Source of the DNA: Streptosporangium sp. NBC_01755
GTDB taxonomy: Bacteria > Actinomycetota > Actinomycetes > Streptosporangiales > Streptosporangiaceae
DNA length: 64,000 nucleotides
Assembly: GCF_035917995.1 (NCBI RefSeq)
Contig: NZ_CP109131.1
Location: 5,766,001 to 5,830,000 of the forward strand
Reading direction: 5' to 3'
A program made the translations under genes and the position numbers. Below the pieces are notes generated by a model, which saw nothing but the letters and a program-made list of their open reading frames with translations, was not told the origin of the DNA and searched no databases. Each line of letters starts with the position of its first letter. Position 1 is the stretch's first letter. Of this stretch, positions 25,339 through 34,855 are shown one piece after another.

Positions 25339-27401
25339 ATTCCCCCGACACTCCGGCCGGACGTACCCGGTTCGCCGTGGACATCGGCGGCACGTTCGTC
25401 GACGCGATCGCCTACGACGAGGAGACCGGGCAGATCCGGCTGCACAAGGCCTCGACCACCCCCGGTGCCCCCGAGCAGGGCGTCCTGGACGCGGTGGGCG
25501 GCCTCGCCACCCGGCTGGACGGGGTGGAGGCGTTCGTGCACGGCACCACGCTCGGCCTGAACGCGATCCTGCAGCGCCGCGGCGCGAACCTCGGCATCAT
25601 CACCAACGAGGGCTTCAGGGACCTGCTGGAGATCGCCCGCGCCAACGTCCCCGGCCAGCACATGTACGACTTCTCCTACGCCCCGCCGCCGCCGTTGGTG
25701 CCGCGCCGCCGGCGGATCGGCGTACCCTGCCGGATCGACGCGCAGGGCGACGTGCTGCAGGACCTGGACGAGGACGCCGTGCGCGAGGCCGGCCGGATCC
25801 TGGTCGAGGAGCAGGGACTGGCCTCACTGGCCATCTGCTTCCTGCACTCCTACGCCAACCCCGAGCACGAGCGGCGGGCCGCGCGCATCCTGCGCGAGCT
25901 CTACCCGGACGTGTCGATCTCGGTCTCCACCGACATCACCCGCGAGTACCGCGAGTACGAGCGGACCAGCACCGTCACCCTGGACGCCTACATCAGGCCG
26001 GTGCTGAGCGACTACATCGGCACCCTGGAGGCCAGGCTGACCGAGGCGGGGCTCACCCACCCGCTGCACATCATGCGCTCGGGCGGCGGCGCGATGACCG
26101 CGGAACTGGCCCGCCGCGCCCCGCTGATGACCGTGCTGTCCGGCCCCGCCGGGGGAGTGGTGGGCGCCTCCTTCCTGGCCCGCGAGCAGCGGCTGCCCAA
26201 GTTGATCTCCTTCGACGTCGGCGGCACCAGCGTGGACTGCTGCGTCATCGAGGACGGCGAGCCCGGCGAGGTGCACGAGGCGGGCATCGACGGCTTCCCG
26301 CTGCTCATCCCGATCTTCGACATCCGTACCGTGGGCGCGGGCGGCGGCTCGATCGCCTGGATCGACGAGGGGCTGCTCAAGGTCGGTCCGCACAGCGCCG
26401 GTGCCGTGCCGGGGCCGGTGGCGTACGGCGCGGGCGGCACCGAGCCGACCGTCACCGACGCCGCGCTGGTGCTCGGCTACCTGGACCCCGCCGCGTTCCT
26501 CGGCGGCGACATGTCCATCGACGCGGACGCGGCCCGCGCCGCGATCGAGGCCAAGCTGGCCGTTCCCCTCGGGGTGAGCGTGAACCAGGCCGCCGCGAGC
26601 GTCCTCCGGGTGCTGCTGGCCCGCATGGTCGGCGCGCTGCGTGAGATCACCGTGGAGCGGGCGCTGGATCCGCGCGAGTTCGCGCTGCTGGCCATCGGCG
26701 GCGCCGGACCGCTGCTCGGCCCGATGCTCGCCAGGGAGATGGGCATCGCCACCACGATCGTCCCGCAGGTGCCCGCCGCGTTCTCCGCCTTCGGCATGCT
26801 GATGTCCGACCTGGAGTACGAGTTCGCCGCCACCGTGCTGCGCTCCCTCGGCGACGACAGCCTGGCCGCCCTGGAGAGCGAGTTCGCCGACCTGGAGGCG
26901 CAGGGCGACGAGGTGCTGTCCGCGCAGGGCATCAAGCCGGAGGACCGCACCCTGATCCGCAGGCTGGACATCCGCTACCACGGCCAGGAGCACAGCCTCG
27001 GCATCGACCTGCAGCCCGGCGACACCGCAGCCACCGTGCTGGCCCGTTTCAACGCCCAGCACGAGGCGCGCTACGGCCACGCGATGGCCGACACCGGGCA
27101 GATCCTCACCCTGCGGGTGCGGGCGGTGGGACGGCTGGCCAAGCCGGCGCTGCGCGAGCCGGCGCCCGCCGGGCCCGGCGCCCCCGCGGCGGTCGGCGAA
27201 CGGCCCGCCTTCGACGTCGCGGACGGCGAGATCGCCGTGTTCCCGGTCTACGACCGGACCACCCTGGCGCCCGGTCACGAGGTGAGCGGCCCGGCGATCG
27301 TCGAGGAGGGCACCTCGACGACGGTGATCTTCGGTGATCAGCGGCTCACCGTCGACACCTATGGACAGCTGCTGGTGACCGGTACCGGAGGAACCCTGTG
27401 A
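25335..27401 (+). CDS. hyuA: Hydantoinase/oxoprolinase subunit A (HyuA)
   Basis: 688 residues from a GTG; GGAGGTG precedes it. The N-terminal actin-like ATPase phosphate loop TRFAVDIGGTFVDAIAYD and the later ISFDVGGTSVDCCVIEDG are the two ATP-binding elements of the HyuA/5-oxoprolinase family; VHGTTLGLNAILQRRGAN and GAGGGSIAWIDEG are also conserved. With HyuB it hydrolyses a cyclic amide (5-oxoproline, N-methylhydantoin or similar) at the cost of ATP. GTG-overlapped with the amidohydrolase upstream and with HyuB downstream. Substrate specificity cannot be assigned. Confidence 0.93.
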   Translation: MNSPDTPAGRTRFAVDIGGTFVDAIAYDEETGQIRLHKASTTPGAPEQGVLDAVGGLATRLDGVEAFVHGTTLGLNAILQRRGANLGIITNEGFRDLLEIARANVPGQHMYDFSYAPPPPLVPRRRRIGVPCRIDAQGDVLQDLDEDAVREAGRILVEEQGLASLAICFLHSYANPEHERRAARILRELYPDVSISVSTDITREYREYERTSTVTLDAYIRPVLSDYIGTLEARLTEAGLTHPLHIMRSGGGAMTAELARRAPLMTVLSGPAGGVVGASFLAREQRLPKLISFDVGGTSVDCCVIEDGEPGEVHEAGIDGFPLLIPIFDIRTVGAGGGSIAWIDEGLLKVGPHSAGAVPGPVAYGAGGTEPTVTDAALVLGYLDPAAFLGGDMSIDADAARAAIEAKLAVPLGVSVNQAAASVLRVLLARMVGALREITVERALDPREFALLAIGGAGPLLGPMLAREMGIATTIVPQVPAAFSAFGMLMSDLEYEFAATVLRSLGDDSLAALESEFADLEAQGDEVLSAQGIKPEDRTLIRRLDIRYHGQEHSLGIDLQPGDTAATVLARFNAQHEARYGHAMADTGQILTLRVRAVGRLAKPALREPAPAGPGAPAAVGERPAFDVADGEIAVFPVYDRTTLAPGHEVSGPAIVEEGTSTTVIFGDQRLTVDTYGQLLVTGTGGTL

Positions 27402-29125
27402 ACAGCCCTGAGCGTCTGGACGGCGCGACCGTCGAGGTGATCCGCAACTACCTGGTCTCGGTGGGCGAGCAGATGCGCCGCACCCTGGTGCGGGCGGCCT
27501 TCAACCCGGTGATCTACGAGGTGCTCGACTTCGGTATCTCGATCTACAACGCCGACCTGGAGCTGACCGCCGAGGCCGCGGGGATCACCTCGTTCCTCGG
27601 TGCCAACGACCACGCCATCGTCAAGGGCGTGGAGTACGTCGGCCGGGAGAACTTCGCACCGGGCGACGTCTACCTGCTGAACTACCCGTACTGGAGCGGC
27701 GCGCACTCCTACGACGCGATGCTCTTCGCGCCGGTCTTCCGTGACGGGCACGAGGGTCCCGCGGCCTACCTCGCGGTGCGCGCGCACTGGATGGACCTCG
27801 GCGCCAAGTCCCCCGGCTACGTCCTGGACTCCACGGACATGCACCAGGAAGGTCTCATCTTCCCCGGCACCAAGATCGTGAGTCGTGGCGAGGTGGTCCG
27901 CGACATCGTCGAGCTCATCCGGTTCAACTCCCGGCTGCCCGACCTGACCATCGGCGACTTCCACGCCCAGCTCGCCGCCCTGCGTACCGGCGAGAACCGG
28001 CTGGCGCAGGTCTGGGAGAAGTTCGGCGGTGCGACCGTCGACCAGGCCATCAGGCAGGTCATCGAGCACGGCGAGCGGGTCGCCAGAAAGGCCCTGGCCG
28101 CGCTGCCCAACGGCACCTGGACTGCCTTCGACTACTGCGACGACGACGGCATCACCGAGGACCTGATCCGGATGGAGGTCAAGGTCACCATCGACGGCGA
28201 CCGGATGGAGGTCGACTTCAACGGCTCCGACGGCGCGGTGGTGGGCCCGGTCAACCTGCCGATCGGCTCCACCGAGAGCCTGGGCAAGGCCATCTTCAAG
28301 GAACTGACCACGCCCAGGGAGCCCTCCAACGCCGGGCACTACCGGGCGCTGGAGGTCAAGGCCGATCCCGGCAACTTCTTCCACGCCGTCTACCCGGCCG
28401 CGACCTTCACCCAGTGGAGCGCCATCGTCGCGTTCGAGCTGATCCACAAGGCGCTGGCCCAGGTGATGGACTCGATCCCGGCCTCCTCCGGCGGTGACGA
28501 GCCGGGCTTCATGGCGCTCGGCCACGACCCGCGCACCGGCGCGGACTTCGTGATCAGCAACAACGAGGGCATCGGCTGGGGCGCGCGCAAGGACCGTGAC
28601 GGCGCGAACGCCCAGCAGCACCCCTCCCAGAGCGTCGTCCGCAACACCCCGGTCGAGGTGCTGGAGCACAAGTCCACCGTGTTCCACGAGCGGCTGGAAC
28701 TGATTCCCGACTCCGGCGGCGCCGGCCGGTTCCGTGGCGGCGTCGGCGTGCTCAGGCAGGTCCGCTACCTCGCCGACGGCGAGGTGCTCTCGATGAAGAA
28801 GAAGAGCAAGACCCGGCCCTGGGCGCTGGACGGCGGCCAGGAGCCCGAGCCCAGCGAGATGGTGCTGTGGCCGGAGACCGACCAGGCCAAGCGGGTCGGC
28901 ATGTACCGGGCCGCGATGAAGGCCGGCGACCGGTTCGTGAACCGGACCGCCGGAGGCGGCGGCTACGGCGACCCCCTCGACCGCGACCCGGCCGCGGTGG
29001 TGGCCGATGTGCTGGACGGCTACGTCGGCGCCGAGGCCGCGGAGCAGTCCTATGGCGTGATCGTGGACGGCGACGGCTGGCGGCCCACGCCGGCCAGGGC
29101 CGCCCGAATCAAGAGTGAAGGGTAG
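27398..29125 (+). CDS. hyuB: Hydantoinase/oxoprolinase subunit B (HyuB)
   Basis: 575 residues, GTG start overlapping the HyuA stop. Family blocks: EVIRNYLVSVGEQMRRTLVR, YPYWSGAHSYDAMLFAPVF, HWMDLGAKSPGYVLDSTDMH, VDFNGSDGAVVGPVN and the glycine-rich C-terminal FVNRTAGGGGYGDPLDRDP. It partners HyuA to open a cyclic amide using ATP. A very long open frame on the opposite strand covers this and neighbouring genes, but it is a codon-bias shadow. Confidence 0.93.
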   Translation: MNSPERLDGATVEVIRNYLVSVGEQMRRTLVRAAFNPVIYEVLDFGISIYNADLELTAEAAGITSFLGANDHAIVKGVEYVGRENFAPGDVYLLNYPYWSGAHSYDAMLFAPVFRDGHEGPAAYLAVRAHWMDLGAKSPGYVLDSTDMHQEGLIFPGTKIVSRGEVVRDIVELIRFNSRLPDLTIGDFHAQLAALRTGENRLAQVWEKFGGATVDQAIRQVIEHGERVARKALAALPNGTWTAFDYCDDDGITEDLIRMEVKVTIDGDRMEVDFNGSDGAVVGPVNLPIGSTESLGKAIFKELTTPREPSNAGHYRALEVKADPGNFFHAVYPAATFTQWSAIVAFELIHKALAQVMDSIPASSGGDEPGFMALGHDPRTGADFVISNNEGIGWGARKDRDGANAQQHPSQSVVRNTPVEVLEHKSTVFHERLELIPDSGGAGRFRGGVGVLRQVRYLADGEVLSMKKKSKTRPWALDGGQEPEPSEMVLWPETDQAKRVGMYRAAMKAGDRFVNRTAGGGGYGDPLDRDPAAVVADVLDGYVGAEAAEQSYGVIVDGDGWRPTPARAARIKSEG

Positions 29126-29131
29126 ACGACA

Positions 29132-30739
29132 GTGCACCGACCCCCCGCCACCCCGGTGGCACGTGGCCGCAGGAGCACGCTGGGCCTGACCTCCGTCGTG
29201 CTCGTCGGCGCGCTGGCCCTCGCGGCCTGCGGCCAGAGCACCTCGGGCGCCCCCGGCGGCTCCGGCGGCTCCGACGTCCGCAAGCAGACGCTGATCATCG
29301 CGGAGAACGAGCCGCCGGCCACCTTCGACCCGGTCCAGGCCGACAACTCGACCGTTGACGAGGTGTCCATCCCCGCCTACGACACCCTGGTCAAGTACGC
29401 CAAGGGCGGCGTGATCGCCCCCGCGGTGGCCACCGAGTGGACGTTCTCCAAGGACGGCAAGACCCTCGACCTGACGCTCCGCGACGACGTGACCTTCCAC
29501 GACGGCACCAGGCTGACGGCCACCGACGTGAAGTACACGCTGGACCGGATCGGCAGGCTGCAGATGGGCGTCGCGTCGCTGATGACCGCCTACGACTCCG
29601 CCGAGGCCGTCGACGACACCCATCTGAAGATCAGTCTGAAGCAGCCCTACGCGCCGTTCCTGGGTGCGCTGTCGCGGGTCTACCTGCTCAACTCCAAGCT
29701 CGTCCAGGCCAACGCCGGCTCCGACGACGGCCGTCAGTGGCTGGCGGCCAACGGCGCGGGGTCCGGGCCGTACAAGCTGACCGGGTACACCCCCAACCAG
29801 GAGGCCAAGTTCACCCGGCACGACGGTTACTGGGGCGGTTTCACCAAGCAGGCCAAGGACGTGGTGATCCGCTACCTGCCGCAGGCGGCGACCCAGAAGA
29901 CCGCGCTGAGCAACGGTGACGTGGACATCGCGATGGACATCGACCCCAACGACTGGGCCGGTCTCGAAAGCGGCGGCCATGTGGTGGACAAGGCCGACAC
30001 CAACGTGCAGCTCTACGTCTTCTTCAAGATGAAGGACTCGCCGGCGGCCGACAAGGCGCTGCGCGAGGCCATCACCTACGCCTACGACTACGACCAGCAC
30101 CAGTCGGCCATCCTCAAGGGTGCGGGCAAGAAGGCCGCCGGAGTGCTGGCGAGCACGATGGCCTGCGCCGACCCCACGGTCGCGCAGGCGGGCTACGACC
30201 TGGACAAGGCCAAGAGCATCCTGGACGCCGCCGGTCTGAAGAACGTCACGCTGACGATGAGCTACCTCAAGGCCACCGCCGAGATGGAGCAGGCGGCCAC
30301 GCTGCTCCAGTCCGACCTCGCCAAGATCGGGGTGAAGGTCGAACTGTCGGCGGTCACCTACCCGCAGTACGTCGAGATGCTCAAGAGCAACGAGACCACG
30401 CCCGACCTCGGCATGATCTACGGCTTCCCGCCCTACCCGGACCCGGACTCCGTGCTGCACCTGCAGTTCAACTCGAAGTTCATCAACAACGGGCAGAACA
30501 GCGGCGGCTACCACAACCCGAAGGTCGACAAGCTGGTCGAGGACGCTCAGAAGCTGACGGATGAGGAGGCCCGCTGCGCCCTCTACAAGGAGGCCCAGCA
30601 GACCATCGCGGCCGACCACCCCTCGATCAACATGTCCAACCCGCAGTACGTGACGGTTCACCGCAAGGGGCTCACCGGCTACGCCTATGACCCCGCGCAC
30701 CACCAGACCGTGGACGTCTACCAGGTGCAGGTCGGCTGA
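29132..30739 (+). CDS. Solute-binding lipoprotein of a Dpp/Opp-type ABC transporter
   Basis: 535 residues. A lipoprotein signal ends at LALAAC (C33), anchoring it to the outer face of the membrane. The SBP_bac_5 fold follows: LIIAENEPPATFDPVQADNS, FSKDGKTLDLTLRDDVTFHD, SGPYKLTGYTPNQEAKFTRH, and near the C-terminus INMSNPQYVTVHRKGLTGYA. It should capture peptides or other amide-containing solutes and deliver them to the permeases downstream. A strong stem-loop after the gene probably keeps its level above that of the permeases. Only six bases separate it from HyuB. Confidence 0.93.
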   Translation: MHRPPATPVARGRRSTLGLTSVVLVGALALAACGQSTSGAPGGSGGSDVRKQTLIIAENEPPATFDPVQADNSTVDEVSIPAYDTLVKYAKGGVIAPAVATEWTFSKDGKTLDLTLRDDVTFHDGTRLTATDVKYTLDRIGRLQMGVASLMTAYDSAEAVDDTHLKISLKQPYAPFLGALSRVYLLNSKLVQANAGSDDGRQWLAANGAGSGPYKLTGYTPNQEAKFTRHDGYWGGFTKQAKDVVIRYLPQAATQKTALSNGDVDIAMDIDPNDWAGLESGGHVVDKADTNVQLYVFFKMKDSPAADKALREAITYAYDYDQHQSAILKGAGKKAAGVLASTMACADPTVAQAGYDLDKAKSILDAAGLKNVTLTMSYLKATAEMEQAATLLQSDLAKIGVKVELSAVTYPQYVEMLKSNETTPDLGMIYGFPPYPDPDSVLHLQFNSKFINNGQNSGGYHNPKVDKLVEDAQKLTDEEARCALYKEAQQTIAADHPSINMSNPQYVTVHRKGLTGYAYDPAHHQTVDVYQVQVG

Positions 30740-30744
30740 CCCGC

Positions 30745-30776
30745 CGGGCTCGGCGCGGCCCTCCGCGCCGAGCCCG
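30745..30776 (+). terminator. Intra-operon stem-loop after the binding-protein gene
   Basis: CGGGCTCGGCGCGG-ccct-CCGCGCCGAGCCCG forms a perfect 14-bp stem with a four-base loop between the binding-protein and permease genes, with no T run. Such hairpins commonly stabilise the upstream mRNA or partly terminate, giving excess binding protein. Confidence 0.85.
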
Positions 30777-30813
30777 CCCATCATCGGAGATCACCACTGA
30801 GGGGAGGTACCCC

Positions 30814-31869
30814 ATGGCTCGTTTTCTGCTACGGCGGCTCGTGACCAGCGTCATCGTGCTGGCAGGCCTGGCCGTCGTCACCTTTCTGATGACCCAGGTA
30901 CTGCCCGGCGACCCGGCCAGGACCGCCGCGGGGCGTAACGCGACCGCCGAACAGGTGGCACAGGTACGGATCCAGCTCGGCCTTGACCGGCCTCTGTGGC
31001 AGCAGTTCACGGGGTATCTGGACCGGCTGCTCCACGGCGACCTGGGCGTCTCGGTGTTCACCCAGCGGCCGGTGCTCGACGACATCGCGGCCATGCTGCC
31101 CTCCTCGGTGGAACTCGTGCTCGCCGCGATGGCGATCAATATCGTGGTGGCGGTACCGCTGGGCGTGTACGCCGCCTACCGGCGAGGCCGGCCGGCCGAC
31201 ATCGCGGCCCGGCTCATCGCCCTGCTGGGCGCGGCGGTCCCGGTCTTCTGGCTGGGCCTCATGCTCCAACTCGTCTTCGCCGCGGAACTCAGGCTGCTGC
31301 CGCTGACCGGCCAGCTCGCCTTCGGCCAGGACGTGCCGAGGATCACCGGAATGACCTCACTGGACGCGCTGCTCGGCGGGAACCTGCCCGCCTTCGGCGA
31401 CGCCCTGCGACACCTGATACTTCCCGCCCTCACGCTGGCCGCCTCGTTCGTCGCGGTGGTGGCCCGCACGGTACGCTCCTCAATGATCACCGCGCTGGAC
31501 TCCGACTACATCACGCTGGCCCGGGCGACCGGCGCCTCGGAGTTCCGCGTGGTGGTACGGCACGGCCTGCGCAACGCCATGGTCCCGGCCAGCACGATTC
31601 TCGGCATGCAACTCGGCTGGATGCTCGGCTCCACGGTCCTGGTGGAATCCATCTTCGGCAGGACGGGAATCGGCGCCCACGCGGTCGCCGCCGTCCTGCA
31701 GAGCGACCTCTACACCGTGATCGGCACGGTTCTCGTGATCGGAGTGGTCTTCGTGGTGGCGAACATCGCCGTGGACCTGATCCAGCTCTGGCTCAACCCG
31801 CGACTGCGCAGGACGAAGCGCCGCACGGGCGAGCCGGCCGTACCCGCTCTCGCGGAGGTGAACGCGTGA
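30814..31869 (+). CDS. ABC transporter permease, DppB/OppB type
   Basis: 351 residues. GGGGAGG precedes the ATG. The first ~35 residues (RFLLRRLVTSVIVLAGLAVV, then TQVLPGDPAR) are the N-terminal span and loop of DppB-type permeases; the binding-protein-dependent signature lies in TLARATGASEFRVVVRHGLR. About six membrane spans are visible. It pairs with the next gene to form the channel of the importer. Confidence 0.95.
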   Translation: MARFLLRRLVTSVIVLAGLAVVTFLMTQVLPGDPARTAAGRNATAEQVAQVRIQLGLDRPLWQQFTGYLDRLLHGDLGVSVFTQRPVLDDIAAMLPSSVELVLAAMAINIVVAVPLGVYAAYRRGRPADIAARLIALLGAAVPVFWLGLMLQLVFAAELRLLPLTGQLAFGQDVPRITGMTSLDALLGGNLPAFGDALRHLILPALTLAASFVAVVARTVRSSMITALDSDYITLARATGASEFRVVVRHGLRNAMVPASTILGMQLGWMLGSTVLVESIFGRTGIGAHAVAAVLQSDLYTVIGTVLVIGVVFVVANIAVDLIQLWLNPRLRRTKRRTGEPAVPALAEVNA

Positions 31870-32735
31870 GCGCCGGAGCCACGGCGGTCACCGGCGCGCG
31901 CCGCCGTATCCTGCCCCGCGTCCCGATCGTCGAGCGCGCCGCGGTGACGGTGGCCGTGGCGATGGTGCTCCTCGCCGTCATCGGGCCGCTGATCGCGCCG
32001 CACGACCCCTACGCGGTCGACCTGTCCAAGGCCCTGCTGTCCCCCTCGGGCGACCACTGGTTCGGCACCGATGCCAGCGGCCGTGACGTGCTCAGCCGGG
32101 TCCTGTCCGGCGCGCGGGTCACCCTGCCCGCCACGATGATAGTGATCGTCGCCGCGGCGCTGATCGGGACCGTGGTCGGCACGGTCGCGGCCCTCGGCGG
32201 GAAGGTCGTCGACGAGGTGCTGATGCGGATCACCGACATCGGCCTCTCGCTCCCGTCGATCATCCTGGCCCTCGGCCTGGCCGCCGCACTCGGCTCCGGC
32301 CTGCAGTCCGCGGTGATCGCCCTCTCCCTCACCTGGTGGCCCGGCTACGCGCGGCTGGTGCGCACGCTGGTCCGCGACGTCAAGGACGCCGAGTACGTCG
32401 ACGCGGCCAGGATGCTCGGCGTCTCCAGGACCCGTCTCGTCTTCCGGCACATCCTGCCCAACGCGCTGAACACCCTGTACGTGCAGACCACGCTGGACGT
32501 CGCCGCGGTGATGCTGGTCATCTCCGGCCTGTCCTTCGTCGGCGTCGGCGCGCAGGTGCCGTCCGCCGAATGGGGGGCGATGATCGCCGCGGCGGCCAAC
32601 AACCTCACCAACGGCTGGTGGGCGGTGGCCTTCCCCGGCCTGGCCATCATGCTGACCGCGATCTCCTTCAACCTGCTGGGCGACTGGCTGCGGGTGCGCA
32701 ACGACCCGACGATCCGCGAGGGGGCCGGCCGATGA
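31866..32735 (+). CDS. ABC transporter permease, DppC/OppC type
   Basis: About 289 residues from a GTG overlapping the DppB stop. N-terminal span AAVTVAVAMVLLAVIGPLIA is followed by HWFGTDASGRDVLSRVLSGA, a hallmark of DppC proteins; the cytoplasmic coupling loop is DAARMLGVSRTRLVFRHILP. Later spans include VAAVMLVISGLSFVGVGAQV. Stop overlaps the ATPase start (ATGA). Confidence 0.95.
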   Translation: MSAGATAVTGARRRILPRVPIVERAAVTVAVAMVLLAVIGPLIAPHDPYAVDLSKALLSPSGDHWFGTDASGRDVLSRVLSGARVTLPATMIVIVAAALIGTVVGTVAALGGKVVDEVLMRITDIGLSLPSIILALGLAAALGSGLQSAVIALSLTWWPGYARLVRTLVRDVKDAEYVDAARMLGVSRTRLVFRHILPNALNTLYVQTTLDVAAVMLVISGLSFVGVGAQVPSAEWGAMIAAAANNLTNGWWAVAFPGLAIMLTAISFNLLGDWLRVRNDPTIREGAGR

Positions 32736-33619
32736 CGGACACACCACTGCTCGCCGTACGAGATCTGCGGGCGAGCTTCCCCGGGCCCGAGGGGCCGGTC
32801 GAGGTCGTGCACGGCGTCGACCTGGAGCTGGCACGCGGCGAGAAGGTCGCGCTGGTCGGCGAGTCCGGATCCGGCAAGTCGGTCACCGCGCGAGCCGTAC
32901 TGCGGCTGGACGCCGGCGCCACGCTGACCGGGCGGATCGCGCTGGACGGCACCGACCTGCTGACGCTGCCGCCGCGCCGGATGCGCGAGATCCGCGGTTC
33001 GGGGGTCGGCCTGGTCTTCCAGGACCCGCTCGCCTCGCTCAACCCGGTGATGACGATCGGCTGGCAGATCATGCAGCCGCTGGTCATCCGAGGGGTGTCC
33101 AAGAAGGTCGCCAGGCGGCGCGGCGTCGAGCTGCTCTCCCGGCTGGGCGTGCGCGACGCCGAGCAGCGCTTCGACGACTACCCCCACCAGTTCTCCGGCG
33201 GGATGCGGCAGCGGGTGGTGATCGCCATCGCGATCATCGCGGAACCCGCGCTGCTCATCGCCGACGAGCCGACCACCGCACTCGACGTGCGGGTCCAGGC
33301 GCAGGTGCTGCGGCTGCTGCACGAACTGGCCGACGAGCGGGACATGGCGGTCCTGCTGATCACCCACGACCTGGGCATCGTGGCCGGGTTCGCCGAGCGG
33401 CTGGTGGTGATGCGCCACGGCCTGGCGGTGGAGAGCGGCCCGGTCGATGAGGTCTACGCCCGGCCCCGCCACCCCTACACCAGGGCGCTGCTCGCGGCCG
33501 TGCCCCGGATCGGGGGCGACCTGTCCCGGCCGCTGGCCACCATCGGCTCCGCGACCGGGGAAGTGGCCGGGGAAGCGGCCGGGGAAGCGGCACAGGAAGG
33601 AACGGTGAGCCGGGCATGA
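32732..33619 (+). CDS. ABC transporter ATPase, DppD/OppD type
   Basis: 295 residues. Walker A VGESGSGKSVTAR, Q-loop LVFQDPLASLNPVM, signature QFSGGMRQRV, Walker B LLIADEPTTALD and the H-loop LLITHDLGIV are all intact. The C-terminal oligopeptide-transporter extension (RHPYTRALLAAVPRIGG) is present, followed by a short repeated GEVAGEAAGEAAQEG tail encoded by imperfect 12-base repeats. It energises the Dpp-type importer with the next ATPase. Confidence 0.95.
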   Translation: MTDTPLLAVRDLRASFPGPEGPVEVVHGVDLELARGEKVALVGESGSGKSVTARAVLRLDAGATLTGRIALDGTDLLTLPPRRMREIRGSGVGLVFQDPLASLNPVMTIGWQIMQPLVIRGVSKKVARRRGVELLSRLGVRDAEQRFDDYPHQFSGGMRQRVVIAIAIIAEPALLIADEPTTALDVRVQAQVLRLLHELADERDMAVLLITHDLGIVAGFAERLVVMRHGLAVESGPVDEVYARPRHPYTRALLAAVPRIGGDLSRPLATIGSATGEVAGEAAGEAAQEGTVSRA

Positions 33620-34419
33620 GCGAGCCCCTGCTGCGGGTGCGGAACCTGGTCAAGACGTTCGAGGGCAGGCGCGTGCTGGACGACGTCTCCTTCGACATGA
33701 TGCCGGGCGAGGTGCTCGGCCTGGTCGGGGAGTCGGGCTCCGGCAAGTCCACCACCGCGCGGTGCGTGGCGCGGCTGACCGAACCGGACTCCGGCCGGGT
33801 GGAACTCGGCGGGCGCGACGTGCTGGCGGCCGGCCGCGGGGAGCTGCGCTCCCTCCGTCGCGAGATGCAGATGGTGTTCCAGGACCCGTACTCGTCGCTG
33901 AACCCCCGGATGACCGTGGCCGAGCTGCTTGAGGAGCCGCTCGTCGTGCACGGTCTTGAGCCGGACCGGCGCCGGCGCAGGGAGCGCGCGGCGGCCCTGC
34001 TGGAGACGGTGAGCATGTCCGCCGAGCACCTGGACCGCTACCCCAGGTCGTTCTCCGGCGGGCAGCGCCAGCGCATCGCCATCGCCAGGGCCCTGGCGGT
34101 CGAGCCCCGGCTGCTCATCTGCGACGAGCCGATCTCCTCCCTGGACGTCTCGGTCCAGGCCCAGGTGCTCAACCTGCTCCGGGACCTGCGGCTGCGGCTG
34201 AACCTGTCGATCCTGTTCATCGCGCACGATCTGGCGGTCGTCTACTACCTCTGCGACCGGATCGCGGTCATGGAGCAGGGACGGCTCGCTGAGATCGGCA
34301 CCCGGGAGCAGGTGTACGGGGCGCCGGAGCACCCCTACACCCGGTCGCTGCTGGCGGCCGTCCCGATCCCCGACCCCGCCGCCGAGCGTGCCCGCCGCGC
34401 GGCCGAACCTCAGTACTGA
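33616..34419 (+). CDS. ABC transporter ATPase, DppF/OppF type
   Basis: 267 residues. Walker A VGESGSGKSTTAR, Q-loop MVFQDPYSSLNPRM, signature SFSGGQRQRIA, Walker B LLICDEPISSLD, H-loop LFIAHDLAVV, and the C-terminal HPYTRSLLAAVPIPDP. It is the second ATPase of the importer, overlapping the previous stop. Together genes 29132-34419 form a complete binding protein, two permeases and two ATPases. Confidence 0.95.
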   Translation: MSEPLLRVRNLVKTFEGRRVLDDVSFDMMPGEVLGLVGESGSGKSTTARCVARLTEPDSGRVELGGRDVLAAGRGELRSLRREMQMVFQDPYSSLNPRMTVAELLEEPLVVHGLEPDRRRRRERAAALLETVSMSAEHLDRYPRSFSGGQRQRIAIARALAVEPRLLICDEPISSLDVSVQAQVLNLLRDLRLRLNLSILFIAHDLAVVYYLCDRIAVMEQGRLAEIGTREQVYGAPEHPYTRSLLAAVPIPDPAAERARRAAEPQY

Positions 34420-34429
34420 AGGAGGACCC

Positions 34430-34855
34430 GTGGAGAATCTGCGGATGTTCGTCAACGGCCAGGCGATGTCGGGCGGCAGCCTGAACACCGCGCTGAGCGG
34501 CGCCCGGTTTGTCGGACCCGTCGAGACCGCCCCCCGCTACCGGTTCTACTCGGTGCGCGACGAGTTCCCCGGCCTGTACCCGGTGACCTCCGACGGGTAC
34601 GCCGTGCCCGGCGAGCTGTACGAGGTGAGCTACCAGATCCTGCGCGAGCACCTGCTGCCGAACGAGCCCGAGGAGCTGGAGCTGAGCGTGATCGAGCTCG
34701 CCGACGGCAGCGGATCGCTGTCCATGCGGATGCGCGACGAGTCGCTGACCCTGCCGGGGGTCACCGACATCAGCACGGCCGGCGGCTGGCGCGCCTACCT
34801 CGCGTCCGGCCGGACGCAGGGCGAGATCGGCCGGACGCAGGGCGCGGTCGGATGA
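34430..34855 (+). CDS. Allophanate-hydrolase-tail-like / gamma-glutamylcyclotransferase-fold protein
   Basis: 141 residues from a GTG with GGAGG four bases upstream. RMFVNGQAMSGGSLNTALSG, GPVETAPRYRFYSVRDEFPG and VPGELYEVSYQILREHLLP resemble the free-standing C-terminal domain of allophanate hydrolase (AtzF) and the GGCT fold. In ring-opening catabolic operons such proteins may decarboxylate or process N-carbamoyl/carboxy intermediates, consistent with the hydantoinase directly downstream; this role is inferred. The C-terminus repeats GRTQG twice. The stop overlaps the hydantoinase ATG. Confidence 0.75.
   Translation: MENLRMFVNGQAMSGGSLNTALSGARFVGPVETAPRYRFYSVRDEFPGLYPVTSDGYAVPGELYEVSYQILREHLLPNEPEELELSVIELADGSGSLSMRMRDESLTLPGVTDISTAGGWRAYLASGRTQGEIGRTQGAVG

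Noticed and set aside
25824-27278. 484-codon minus-strand frame
   Set aside because: Shadow of HyuA; His/Gly/Arg-rich with no family motif.
27359-30784. 1141-codon open frame on the minus strand
   Set aside because: It is antisense to HyuB and the binding-protein gene, which have clear family motifs. Long antisense frames are common in very high-GC coding DNA.
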